Assembly (NCBI RefSeq): GCF_036227485.1
Contig: NZ_CP109479.1
Location: forward strand, 7,068,001 to 7,132,000
Length of the DNA: 64,000 nucleotides
DNA from: Streptomyces sp. NBC_01451
Lineage (GTDB): Bacteria; Actinomycetota; Actinomycetes; Streptomycetales; Streptomycetaceae
Direction of reading: 5' to 3'
In this document: positions 51,518-59,515 of the stretch, in pieces
Position numbering within the stretch: position 1 is the first letter of the stretch
Layout: the number at the start of each line of letters is the position of its first letter
Translations under genes and position numbers: made by a program
The notes under the pieces: generated by a model
Database searches by the model: none
Told to the model about the DNA's origin: nothing
Seen by the model: the letters and a program-made list of their open reading frames with translations, nothing else

Positions 51518-53671
51518 ATGGCCATCACCATCAATTTTCGAGACACCTGGGGGCAGTACGCCCCCAGCGACCTGCGGGCGCATGCCTCCGCGCGCCCCGA
51601 GCCCAACAGGAATCAGGGCGAGTACTGGTTCGGGAACATGGGCGTGTTCCTGCACTACCTCGGCACCGGCAGCACGAGCGATCTGCGGACGGAGGAGGAC
51701 TGCCGCAAAGCGATCGTCGACGTCTACGTGAACCACAAGACCGGCGGCAAGTACAACGGAGACATCGCCTACAACTATCTCGTCTGCCCGCACGGCAACG
51801 TCTACGAAGGGCGCGGAGAGGAACGCGGTGAGGCGAACGCCGGTGAGGCCGGCCGCATCGAGGGCGTGGGGCGCAACGAGGGGTTCTACTCGATCCTTGG
51901 CATGATCCGCTCCGAGGACGTCGCGGGCGAGGCCATGCTGCGCGCGATCAGGGACCTGATCCACCGTCTGCGCAACGACGCCACCCCGCTCACCGGGAAC
52001 AGGATCTTCCCGCACTCCTACGGCTACGACACCGACTGCCCCGGCAATCTGCACATGTACGCGCGGCCCGGATCGGTGGTCGACCCGTCCGCGCCATGGC
52101 GGGCGTTCCCCGACATCTACGTGTCCCGGACGCAGAGGTGGGTGAACAAGACCTACGAGACGGCACCCGGGTACGTGGCCTGCCCCGAAACCGGCTACAC
52201 CGGCTGGAACACCGTCCTCGCCCTCACCCAGGGACTCCAGCACGAACACGGCATATCTCCCACCGTTCAGGCCTTCGGCCCTGGCACGTTCAACGCGGTG
52301 AAGAACCACGAGATCACGCCGGAGTTCGAGCGGAACGCGAATCTGCTGCGCCTGTACAACGGGGCACTGTGGTGCAAGGGCTACTGGGCCTCCCAGTCCC
52401 TCGGCGGATGGGGCGAGGATTCCCAGACCTCCCTCCAGCAGCTCTACGCCGACATCGGCCTCGACTACGGCAACGCCGGGCAACGCCTGGCCATGTGGCC
52501 GCACGTGCTGAAATCCCTGCTGCGCATGGACCAGTTCCGCCTCGTGCCCGGCGGCGACCCCAACGTCCGGGCGATCCAACAGCGGCTCAACTCCCGCTAT
52601 GTCGCGGGCATCGGCATTCCCGCGATGAGTCTGGTGCCCTGCGACGGGATCTACTCCCGAGATGTCCAGCAGGGGCTCATGATGGCCATCCAGTACGAGA
52701 TCGGGATCGCCCTGGGCTCGATCAACGGGTACTTCGGGCCGGGGACACAGGCCGCCCTCAAGGGAAGGGGATCGGCGGCTCTCTCGGGCGACCTGCGGTA
52801 CCTCTTCCGTGCCGCGTGCTACTTCAACTCACCGACGTACACGGCGAACGGACAGGCGCACTACCTGGCGGCGGACATCGGCACCGATGCCCAGACCGGC
52901 ACGCACCTGGGCTGGCTCCAGTCCTTCCAGAGGTTCTCGCAGATTCCCGTCACGGGACACAACGACTACACGACCTGGGCGCAGCTCCTCGTGTCGTCCG
53001 GGGACACCTCCCGCGACGCCACCGGCTGCGACTGCATCACGGAGATCACCGCGCAGCGGGGGCAGTTGCTCAAGGCCAACGGCTACTCGATCGTCGGGCG
53101 ATATCTGGACGAGCACCTCGCCCCGGGTGACGACGGCTACCTCGGCAAGGCACTCAAACCGGGCGAGCCGCAGACCATTCTGAACGCCGGGCTGAGGTTC
53201 TTCCCGATCTTCCAGTACAACGGCACGGAACTCGGCAACTTCACCTACGACAAGGGCTACGACCAGGGCAGGAAGGCCCACCAGAAGGCTGTGCAGCACG
53301 GGATCGGTACCGGCACCTGCATCTACTTCGGGGTCGACTACGACGCCACCGACGAAGAGATCACCAGCCATGTGGTGCCGTACTTCAACGGCGTCAGGGC
53401 CGGGCTCACCGAGCTGGGCAGCCGCTACACGTTCGGCGTCTACGGGTCCCGCAACGTGTGCGCCCGGGTGTCGAAGGACGCCGGGGCCCGCTGGTCGTTC
53501 GTCTCCGGGATGTCCTGGGGATTCTCCGGGAACCTCGGCTTCCCGCTGCCGGAGAACTGGTCGTTCAACCAGATCCACGAGTACGAGTTCCAGGCGGGCT
53601 GGGGCCTGGACCACAACATCTGGCGCGACGGCAGCGATCCCGGTGTGTCCGCTGTCGGCCAGGGCGAATGA
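51518..53671 (+). CDS. Multidomain lysin: PGRP-type amidase + PG-binding repeats + DUF1906 domain
   Basis: 717 residues from ATG 51518 behind GGAGGGAGG. No signal peptide. Domain 1 (about 1-190): PGRP/amidase_2, with FLHYLGTG, IAYNYLVCPHGNVYEGRG, and FPHSYGYDTDCPGN supplying the probable His/His/Cys zinc ligands. Domain 2 (about 215-500): up to three peptidoglycan-binding-like repeats (FGPGTFNAV near 255, VRAIQQRL near 350, FGPGTQAALKG near 410). Domain 3 (about 505-710): DUF1906/Rv2525c-like glycoside-hydrolase fold (YFGVDYDATDEEI near 605; FGVYGSRNVC near 640). It should cut peptidoglycan at amide and perhaps glycan bonds. How it leaves the cell is not obvious. Confidence 0.85.
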   Translation: MAITINFRDTWGQYAPSDLRAHASARPEPNRNQGEYWFGNMGVFLHYLGTGSTSDLRTEEDCRKAIVDVYVNHKTGGKYNGDIAYNYLVCPHGNVYEGRGEERGEANAGEAGRIEGVGRNEGFYSILGMIRSEDVAGEAMLRAIRDLIHRLRNDATPLTGNRIFPHSYGYDTDCPGNLHMYARPGSVVDPSAPWRAFPDIYVSRTQRWVNKTYETAPGYVACPETGYTGWNTVLALTQGLQHEHGISPTVQAFGPGTFNAVKNHEITPEFERNANLLRLYNGALWCKGYWASQSLGGWGEDSQTSLQQLYADIGLDYGNAGQRLAMWPHVLKSLLRMDQFRLVPGGDPNVRAIQQRLNSRYVAGIGIPAMSLVPCDGIYSRDVQQGLMMAIQYEIGIALGSINGYFGPGTQAALKGRGSAALSGDLRYLFRAACYFNSPTYTANGQAHYLAADIGTDAQTGTHLGWLQSFQRFSQIPVTGHNDYTTWAQLLVSSGDTSRDATGCDCITEITAQRGQLLKANGYSIVGRYLDEHLAPGDDGYLGKALKPGEPQTILNAGLRFFPIFQYNGTELGNFTYDKGYDQGRKAHQKAVQHGIGTGTCIYFGVDYDATDEEITSHVVPYFNGVRAGLTELGSRYTFGVYGSRNVCARVSKDAGARWSFVSGMSWGFSGNLGFPLPENWSFNQIHEYEFQAGWGLDHNIWRDGSDPGVSAVGQGE

Positions 53672-53682
53672 GGAGGAAGCAG

Positions 53683-54360
53683 ATGATTTCCAGACGCGGT
53701 CTTCTGCGTGTCGCCGCCGGAACCGGCGTGCTCGCCATGGTGTCGGGCACGTCGATCACATCCGCCTCGGCCATCGAGCCGTCCACCGGGCAGTGGCCCG
53801 GCGAGGTGTCCGCCAACGGCTGGCGGATCGACCCCGACTCCGTCACGGTCCACCACATCCAGGGGTCCGCCGCCTCCCTCGGGCTGCGGCGCGGTGACGC
53901 CGGGGCGGTGCTGCTGCACGTCGCGCGCCGATGGCACTACGAGATCGCCGCGCTCGACACCGGCGAGGGCGGTGGTGTCACCGGCCACACCACGCGGCGC
54001 ACGGTGGGGGCCGACTTCGAGTCGAACCATCTCTCCGGGACCGCTGTCGCTCTTCACCCCACCGCCTATCCGCTGAACGGAAGCGAGGGACTCTGGCCGT
54101 ATCAGGAGACGATCGTGCGGGACATCCTCGCGGATTGCGACGGCACGGTCGTCTGGGGTGGTGACCTGACCCCGGTGAAAGTCTCGCACTTCCACGTCGT
54201 CGCGCGCCCCGGCGACAGGACCCTGGCGCGTGTCGCGGCCCGGCTGGACACCGGCCGGCCCACCACACTCCGGTCCCGGACAGCGGGCACGGTCGCCGAC
54301 CCGGCCGCCCCGTTCCGCAGAAGCATGGCACGCCGTCTGCAACGGGCTCAGGGCGACTGA
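53683..54360 (+). CDS. Tat-exported M15-like peptidase
   Basis: 225 residues from ATG 53683 behind GGAGGAAG, eleven bases after the lysin stop. The N-terminus MISRRGLLRVAAGTG is a twin-arginine signal, with cleavage near ASA. In the mature part, GADFESNHLSGTAVAL and PVKVSHFHVV give the spaced His residues of a D-Ala-D-Ala carboxypeptidase (VanY/M15-type) site, and WHYEIAALDTGEGG gives another polar cluster. It probably trims peptidoglycan peptides outside the cell. It is the last gene of the cassette. Confidence 0.75.
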   Translation: MISRRGLLRVAAGTGVLAMVSGTSITSASAIEPSTGQWPGEVSANGWRIDPDSVTVHHIQGSAASLGLRRGDAGAVLLHVARRWHYEIAALDTGEGGGVTGHTTRRTVGADFESNHLSGTAVALHPTAYPLNGSEGLWPYQETIVRDILADCDGTVVWGGDLTPVKVSHFHVVARPGDRTLARVAARLDTGRPTTLRSRTAGTVADPAAPFRRSMARRLQRAQGD

Positions 54361-54373
54361 GCCGGAGAGAAAA

Positions 54374-54424
54374 GAGAACCGGCGAGGAAGGAGAACCGGC
54401 GAGGAAGGAGAACCGGCGAGGAAG
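54374..54424. repeat. Three perfect copies of a 17-bp unit
   Basis: GAGAACCGGCGAGGAAG occurs three times head-to-tail directly after the last gene of the wall cassette. Each unit contains a Shine-Dalgarno-like GGAAG(GAG). No coding use is seen. Confidence 0.85.
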
Positions 54425-54426
54425 GA

Positions 54427-54467
54427 GAGCGGGAGCCAGGGCCTCGATCGGCCCATGGCTCCCGCTC
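54427..54467. terminator. Hairpin ending the wall-targeting operon
   Basis: GAGCGGGAGCCA (54427-54438) pairs exactly with 54456-54467; the 17-base loop can extend pairing through GGCC words. It follows the M15-like gene by 66 bases and the 17-bp repeats directly. Confidence 0.75.
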
Positions 54468-54575
54468 GTTGCTCAGGAAACCGGCGTCCTGGACTCCCGC
54501 TTCGCGACCTGGGCCATGCTCGACCGCGTCCGCGCACTGGCCGCCCGGCTGGAGCGACGTCGACGTGGACACCTT

Positions 54576-55255
54576 TCACGGATCGGTCGGTGGGGCTCCC
54601 GTCCACATGCCCTGTCCATGGCTCGACGGCACCCCGGCCCTGTCCATGACTCCCGCCATCTCACCCGGCGGAAGCGACGGATTGGCGTCGGCGCTGTAGG
54701 CCGGCTCGGGCTCGGTGAGGGCCTCGATCAGGCGGGGGAGGGGCAGACGTGGGTCCAGGTGTTCGGGTCGTGGCCCAGGCGCTCGATCAGGTCCGGGGTG
54801 GCTGAGGGGTCGCGGACGACCGGTTGGCGGTAGATCGGGTTCGGATGGTCGGCGTGGCGGGCGAGGCCCTCGCGGGAGAGGTTGGGGTGGCCCGTCGCCA
54901 TCCGGGCGGAGAACGTTCCGCCGGACCATGCGTACACGCTCATCAGGAGGTGGGTCGAGGTCGCGGCGCAGTACCTCCTGGTCGGCGATGCCCGCCACCA
55001 CCCAGTCCACGGTCATCCGTGCGTGCGGATCCACGGTGATGTCGATCGCCGTGCGTCGGGCCTGACCCGCACATACGGGATCGGGTGGGCGCGGACAGCC
55101 TCGACTGCCGACTTGGGCAGCCCCGGCCGATGGAGGGCCTGGAACGGGGGGACTTCGCCTCTGCCGTCGAAGGCGAGCAGCCGTGGCAGCAGTGATGCGG
55201 GAAGGGCCGGGTTGACGGCTACTCCGTTCAGCGCGGAGGTGTAACGGGTGACCAT
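54576..55255 (-). pseudogene. Leucine-rich-repeat-variant-like protein, multiply frameshifted
   Basis: Homology-like text moves between frames. From ATG 55255 it reads TRYTSALNGVAVNPALPASLLPRLLAFDG as far as about 55060. A second frame continues as RRTAIDITVDPHARMTVDWVVAG to about 54920. A third reads MATGHPNLSREGLARHADHP and ends after PDLIERLGHDPNTW near 54760. The second frame then resumes with LPLPRLIEALTEPEPAYSA and NPSLPPGEMAGVMDRAG. At least three indels are needed, and each isolated frame hits stops. The repeated NP-LP/HPN words are typical of Streptomyces LRV-like proteins. Confidence 0.75.
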
Positions 55256-55330
55256 GCCTCAGCTTCTCCAGAGCCGTTCCTGTTGGCTCGCGGGCGGCTG
55301 GCCCAGGCACCTCGCGCGGCTCACGGCATC

Positions 55331-55756
55331 CTATTCGGCTTGTCCGGCGTCCAGTTGGTGGTCCGCCCAGACATACGTCTCAGGGAGCAACTCGGCGATG
55401 GGGATCGCTCGGAGGTCGTCGTCCGCGTTGCCCACGATGACCCGGAGCGTCGGGAAGTAGTCCAGGAGCACCTGTCGGCACCGGCCGCACGGTGGGACAA
55501 CTCCCCGCTCGCGGTCGCCCACCGCGACGATCGTGTCCAGGTCGTACGCGCCCTGCGCGGCTGCCGTGCCGATGAGGACCAGCTCGGCGCAGGGGCCGCC
55601 GGTGAAGTGGTAGGCGTTCACGGCCGTGACGATGCGGCCGTCCTGGGCGCGGGCCGCCGCGGCCATGGTGTGGTTGTCGCCCCGGCAGCGGGTGCGGGCG
55701 ATGTGCGCTGCGGCCTCGATGAGCTCGTGGTCGACGGGGTGGGGTCGGGTGGTCAT
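55331..55756 (-). CDS. Blasticidin-S-deaminase-like cytidine deaminase
   Basis: 141 residues from ATG 55756. The zinc-binding and catalytic motifs are PCAELVLIGTAAAQG (Cys and catalytic Glu, about 56-70) and PCGRCRQVLLDYFP (about 89-102). The stretches VNAYHFTGGPCAELV and LLPETYVW match fungal blasticidin-S deaminase more closely than housekeeping cytidine deaminases. It may deaminate a nucleoside antibiotic or cytidine. The gene is intact between two pseudogenes, hinting at retention under selection. Deaminase is sure; substrate is inferred. Confidence 0.85.
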   Translation of the reverse strand: MTTRPHPVDHELIEAAAHIARTRCRGDNHTMAAAARAQDGRIVTAVNAYHFTGGPCAELVLIGTAAAQGAYDLDTIVAVGDRERGVVPPCGRCRQVLLDYFPTLRVIVGNADDDLRAIPIAELLPETYVWADHQLDAGQAE

Positions 55757-55975
55757 CTTCTCCGCCTTCGTGGGGTGTCAGGAGACGTTGACCCGGGTGA
55801 CGAGGGTGCGCAAGCCAATATCGGCCGCGGCCCGTGCTCCTCGTCCTTCTCCTCGGTCTCCTCAACCTCCTCGGTCACCTCAATTTCGTCCTTCTCGCCC
55901 ATCACCGCTGCGGCGGAGACGAGCGTCGCAGCCGCGACCGCCCCGGAGAGCGGTGGGACGGTGGGGTGCGAGGGA

Positions 55976-56412
55976 GGACCAGGCGCGCGGCGGGAGGCCT
56001 TCGCGGAACGGCTGTTCGCGGACCCGGCCGCCGTACGGGCACGGGTGCGCGACACCCTCGAACAGTGTGCCGAGGCCTTCTCCGACGCCGCCTGGACGGA
56101 CGTCGCCGTTCGGCTCGCGACCGATCTGCGCCTGATCCCCAGCGTCTTCGGCCGCCCGCACCTGGTCGCGGTCCACGCGCCCGGGTGGCAGCCGGTGATC
56201 CAGTACCCCGTGGCCGAGCCCGCACACCACCGGTGAACCGGCCCAGGTGTGGGACCTCTCACCTCCGGAGGTTTCCCGCCACCTCGCCGTCCTGCGCCGC
56301 GCGGACCCGCTCATGGTCCGGCGGTACGGCCGCTACGTCCCATACGCCCTCAATCCGCACGACCTGACGGCGCTGGAGACCGACCTGCCGACGGTCGAAC
56401 TGCGGTGGGGGC
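55976..56412 (+). pseudogene. ArsR-type (DUF5937-like) regulator remnant
   Basis: One frame reads REAFAERLFADPAAVRARVR and later VFGRPHLVAVHAPGWQP, ending in a TGA at 56234. Ten bases later another frame reads WDLSPPEVSRHLAVLRRADP and GRYVPYALNPHDLTALETDL. These are the middle and winged-helix parts of one family of large ArsR regulators, with the N-terminus missing and about 40 residues lost between the fragments. No intact start is visible. Confidence 0.72.
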
Positions 56413-56456
56413 TGCGGGAATTCAGGGCTCCGGGAATTCGGACGTCGGGGCTTCGG

Positions 56457-56726
56457 TCACTCGGCCGTCGGGTCGGCCTCGGCCGGCGCGCGTCCCTCCT
56501 GTGCGCCCTGTTCTGCGCCCACTTCCGGGCTCGGTTCTGAGCCTTCCTGTACGCGCTCCTCCTCGGCGCGCTTCTCCTGCAGCTTGCGCACCAGCTCCCG
56601 TTTCTGGGTCTGCGGGTCCGTCCCGCCGCCCGTCTGCTTGCCCCGGCTGCCGCCGCGCAGGGCGTTCTTGCCCAGGTTGCTGCGGGTACCGCCGACGCCG
56701 AGCATGTTTCCGCCACCTCGTGCCAT
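56457..56726 (-). CDS. DUF6243-like small basic/acidic protein
   Basis: 89 residues from ATG 56726 behind GAAGGAG. The N-terminal half, ARGGGNMLGVGGTRSNLGKNALRGG, is Gly/Asn/Arg rich and characteristic of the actinobacterial DUF6243 family. The second half is a charged helix (KRELVRKLQEKRAEEERVQ) with an acidic disordered tail. No function is known. It shares a 100-bp promoter region containing a perfect palindrome with the divergent TetR gene and is probably repressed by it. Confidence 0.78.
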   Translation of the reverse strand: MARGGGNMLGVGGTRSNLGKNALRGGSRGKQTGGGTDPQTQKRELVRKLQEKRAEEERVQEGSEPSPEVGAEQGAQEGRAPAEADPTAE

Positions 56727-56746
56727 GGTCCGTCTCCTTCGGTTCT

Positions 56747-56762
56747 GACGATACGTATCGTC
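56747..56762. promoter_or_regulatory. Perfect 16-bp palindrome, candidate TetR operator
   Basis: GACGATACGTATCGTC is an exact palindrome midway in the divergent DUF6243/TetR region. Its length and symmetry fit a TetR dimer site. It lies 20 bases before the DUF6243 start codon, where it would block transcription of that gene, and 64 bases before the TetR start. Confidence 0.7.
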
Positions 56763-56826
56763 TCGTTTGGCTCGACCCCACCCTGTGGCGAGACGCTCCG
56801 TCTTGTCAACCTGATAAATTGCCGAA

Positions 56827-57504
56827 ATGGTCCAGAAGCCCACCCCAGCCAAACCCGCCCCAGGCGAACCCGCCCCGGCCAAACCCGGCCCCGACGCCAC
56901 CCGGCGCAGTGAGAAGTCCCGTCGCGCCATCTACGACGCCGCCCTCGCGCTCATCGGTGAGGTCGGGTATCAGAAGACGACCATCGAGGGCATCGCGGCC
57001 CGGGCCGGTGTCGGGAAGCAGACCATCTACCGGTGGTGGGCCTCCAAGGGGGACGTGCTCATGGAGGCCTTCGTCGATCTGAGCGAGCAGGCCGCCGAAG
57101 CCGCCGCGCCCGGGCGGGCCTATGTCATCCCCGACACGGGTGACCTGGCCGCCGACCTCAAGGCCGTGCTGCGCCTCACCGTAGACCAACTGCTCGACCC
57201 CGTGTTCGCGGTCCCCTCCCGTGGTCTCGCCGCCGAAGGCCTCGTCAATGAGGAACTCGGCCGCAGGTACGTCGCCAAGCTGCTCGAACCCTCGCTCCAG
57301 CTCTACGTGCGACGACTGCGCGCCGCCCAGGAGGCGGGGGAGGTGCGGGCCGACATCGATCCCCGTATCGCCCTCGAACTCTTCGTCTCCCCGCTCGCCC
57401 AGCGCTGGCTCCAGTGCACCGGCCCGATCTCGTACGAGTACACGGACACCCTCGTCGACTACGCCCTCAACGGGATCGCCCCACCCGGCAACAGGGAGGA
57501 GTGA
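56827..57504 (+). CDS. TetR family transcriptional regulator
   Basis: 225 residues from ATG 56827. After a Lys/Pro/Ala-rich arm of about 24 residues (PTPAKPAPGEPAPAKPG), the TetR HTH is canonical: RRAIYDAALALIGEVGYQKTTIEGIAARAGVGKQTIYRWW (about 31-71). The C-terminal ligand domain is of the TetR_C type (LVDYALNGIAP end). TAAATT at 56815-56820 lies six bases before the ATG and no ribosome site is visible, so the mRNA may be leaderless. It probably autoregulates through 56747-56762. Confidence 0.88.
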   Translation: MVQKPTPAKPAPGEPAPAKPGPDATRRSEKSRRAIYDAALALIGEVGYQKTTIEGIAARAGVGKQTIYRWWASKGDVLMEAFVDLSEQAAEAAAPGRAYVIPDTGDLAADLKAVLRLTVDQLLDPVFAVPSRGLAAEGLVNEELGRRYVAKLLEPSLQLYVRRLRAAQEAGEVRADIDPRIALELFVSPLAQRWLQCTGPISYEYTDTLVDYALNGIAPPGNREE

Positions 57505-57693
57505 AACGGCAAGAGGTGGAATGGCCGAAAACAGCGGGTGGTAAATCATGCTAATCGATCCGAAAACAGTCCATCCCGCCTCCCGTACGCCTCGTCCCCC
57601 CTACCCCGGATGTCGGCTCCGGCCTCCCACACCGCAGGATGGTGGGAGCATGGAGCAGGCTGTCCGCACAACAGCAGCGAGGCGAGGCGATAC

Positions 57694-58443
57694 ATGAGCG
57701 CGGAGTTCGGCGGTAGTACGACGGGCCGGCAGGGCAGGATCTCCCAGTGGCTGCGTGGACGCCGTACGAATGCCCGGGAGGACGCCGCCACCGCCGCCGA
57801 GAGCGGGCGCCGTGAGGAACTGCTGCTCGCCGTCGCCCGTGCCGGACTGCCCCTCGCGCCGGCCGCGCACCCCTCCGCCTACCGGTGTTCCTGTGACCGC
57901 GTAGGCTGCCCCACCCCCGCCCGGCACCCGATCTCCTTCGCCTGGCACACGCAGTCCACCACCGACCGCGCCCAGATCGAGCGTTGGGCCAGGCACCAGC
58001 CGCAGGCCAACTTCATCACCGCGACCGGCATAGTGCACGACGTTCTCGACGTGCCCCTCGAAGCGGGCCGCGAGGCACTGGAGCGGCTGCTGGGGGCCGG
58101 CATCGAGGTCGGTCCCGTCGCCGAGAGCGACGACGGACGGCTCCTGTTCTTCACCCTCACGCGCGGCACCCCCGACGACGAGGACGAGTGGTGGCCCTGC
58201 GAACTGGACTGCCACCCCGAGACCATGGACGAGCATCCGGGCCTGCGTTGGCACTGCCGGGGGTCCTACGTCCTCGTACCGCCCGCCCGGTTGCCAGGTG
58301 ACCAGGGCGTGTACTGGGTGCGTGGACCGGAGTTCGCCCTGCCCGACCCGCTGAGCCTGCTCGAAGTCCTCACCGACGCCTGCGCCCGGTACGCGGGCGA
58401 GGAGCCCGACCACGCCACCGCGGCCTGGCCCCACCGGAACTGA
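57694..58443 (+). CDS. Bifunctional DNA primase/polymerase-like protein
   Basis: 249 residues from ATG 57694 behind GGCGAGGCGA. Prim-Pol (N-terminal) pattern: ELLLAVARAGLPLAPAAHPSAYRCSCDRVGCPTPARHPI, then NFITATGIVHDVLDVPLEAG. The usual VVDVDP acidic motif is replaced by DVLDVP, and a helicase domain is absent, so catalysis is doubtful. Stand-alone versions like this are conserved in Streptomyces without a proven role. The 189-bp region before it contains an AT-rich patch near 57540-57565 that could be a promoter. Confidence 0.75.
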   Translation: MSAEFGGSTTGRQGRISQWLRGRRTNAREDAATAAESGRREELLLAVARAGLPLAPAAHPSAYRCSCDRVGCPTPARHPISFAWHTQSTTDRAQIERWARHQPQANFITATGIVHDVLDVPLEAGREALERLLGAGIEVGPVAESDDGRLLFFTLTRGTPDDEDEWWPCELDCHPETMDEHPGLRWHCRGSYVLVPPARLPGDQGVYWVRGPEFALPDPLSLLEVLTDACARYAGEEPDHATAAWPHRN

Positions 58444-58480
58444 GACCGACGAGGTCGGACTGCCGCCCCGCAGGCCGGAG

Positions 58481-59515
58481 TCACTCGCCCTGTGCCGCCG
58501 TCAGACCCTGGATGCGGCTCAGGAACTCCACACCCTGGTTCGCGGCGCTCCTCCCCGGGTCGAGCACCACCTGGTTCGACACGAACTCCAGTGTCAGCGA
58601 CTGCTTGATCTCGCCCGTCGTCAGCGCCAGCACACTGTCGCTCTGCGCCGGGATCGACGTGCCCTGCGCGGCCGTCAGCTTCTCGTAGTGGTGCGTGGCG
58701 AAGAAGACCAGCGCGCCGCCGTCCGCCGTCCGCAGGCCCAGCGGGGCGAAGTCGCCCTTGCCGAGCGGCTCGTCGATGTACTGGGTGACGAGCCCGGGCT
58801 TGATGGCGCTCTTCTTGCGCTGCTCCACCCAGCCGCTCGTGTGCACGCCCGGCGCGAAGACGTCGCCGCCGCCGTCCTTCAGATAGGTCGCGTAGTCCGC
58901 GCTCAAGTCCTTCGGGGCGACGGCCAGTTCGGCCGAGTTCACCGTCACCGGCTCCGCGAGGCCGTCCTTGTCCGTCTTGAACACCGGTACGTCGTCCGGG
59001 TCGAGGAGCGTCAGATACGCCACCGCCCACGGCTCGGCCACGTTGCTGCGCGTGAACACCAGCAGCCAGCGCGCCTCGTTGCCCTTGTTGGCGTCGGCGT
59101 TCGCGACGAACCAGCGCGGCCAGCCCGCCTTCTTCGGGATCGTGAACCGGGCGTCCGTGAACTCCAGCGGTACGTGCGACGAGTTGCCGGCCGGGCTGAC
59201 CTCGTGACCGGCGTCCAACCGGGCGGCGTCGATCGCGCCCAGGGCGCCGGTGACGTAGTCGGCGTCCAGGGCACGGTCGTACGCCTTGTCCGCCTTGTTG
59301 TACGCGGCGGTGAAGTCCTTCAGCGCCTCCGCGGCCTCCGTCGGGGTCGCCGCCGGGAGCACCTCGCGCTCGCCGTGCACCACGACACAGCCGCTCGCGG
59401 CCAGGGCCAACACGGTCACCGAGGCCGCTGCGAGGCCGCTGCGCCCCAGAAGACCCCGAGCTCTACGAGGCGTTCGTGGACCTAGAGGGCTGCGACCCCT
59501 GCTCACCGTGCTCAT
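58481..59515 (-). CDS. Putative lipoprotein downstream of efeU
   Basis: 344 residues from ATG 59515, overlapping the last 53 bases of the efeU gene. An Arg-rich leader (about 1-28) precedes a hydrophobic stretch and lipobox LAASGC near residues 38-43. The mature region has FVANADANKGNEARWLLVFTRSN and a final VEFLSRIQGLTAAQGE. I do not recognise the family. Overlap with efeU implies co-expression with the iron-uptake operon, but nothing in the sequence shows iron binding. Confidence 0.75.
   Translation of the reverse strand: MSTVSRGRSPLGPRTPRRARGLLGRSGLAAASVTVLALAASGCVVVHGEREVLPAATPTEAAEALKDFTAAYNKADKAYDRALDADYVTGALGAIDAARLDAGHEVSPAGNSSHVPLEFTDARFTIPKKAGWPRWFVANADANKGNEARWLLVFTRSNVAEPWAVAYLTLLDPDDVPVFKTDKDGLAEPVTVNSAELAVAPKDLSADYATYLKDGGGDVFAPGVHTSGWVEQRKKSAIKPGLVTQYIDEPLGKGDFAPLGLRTADGGALVFFATHHYEKLTAAQGTSIPAQSDSVLALTTGEIKQSLTLEFVSNQVVLDPGRSAANQGVEFLSRIQGLTAAQGE

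Noticed and set aside
57694..58443. Plasmid replication or integrative element signature from the primase-like gene
   Set aside because: No rep, tra, int or att features are nearby, and stand-alone copies of this protein are ordinary chromosomal genes in Streptomyces.
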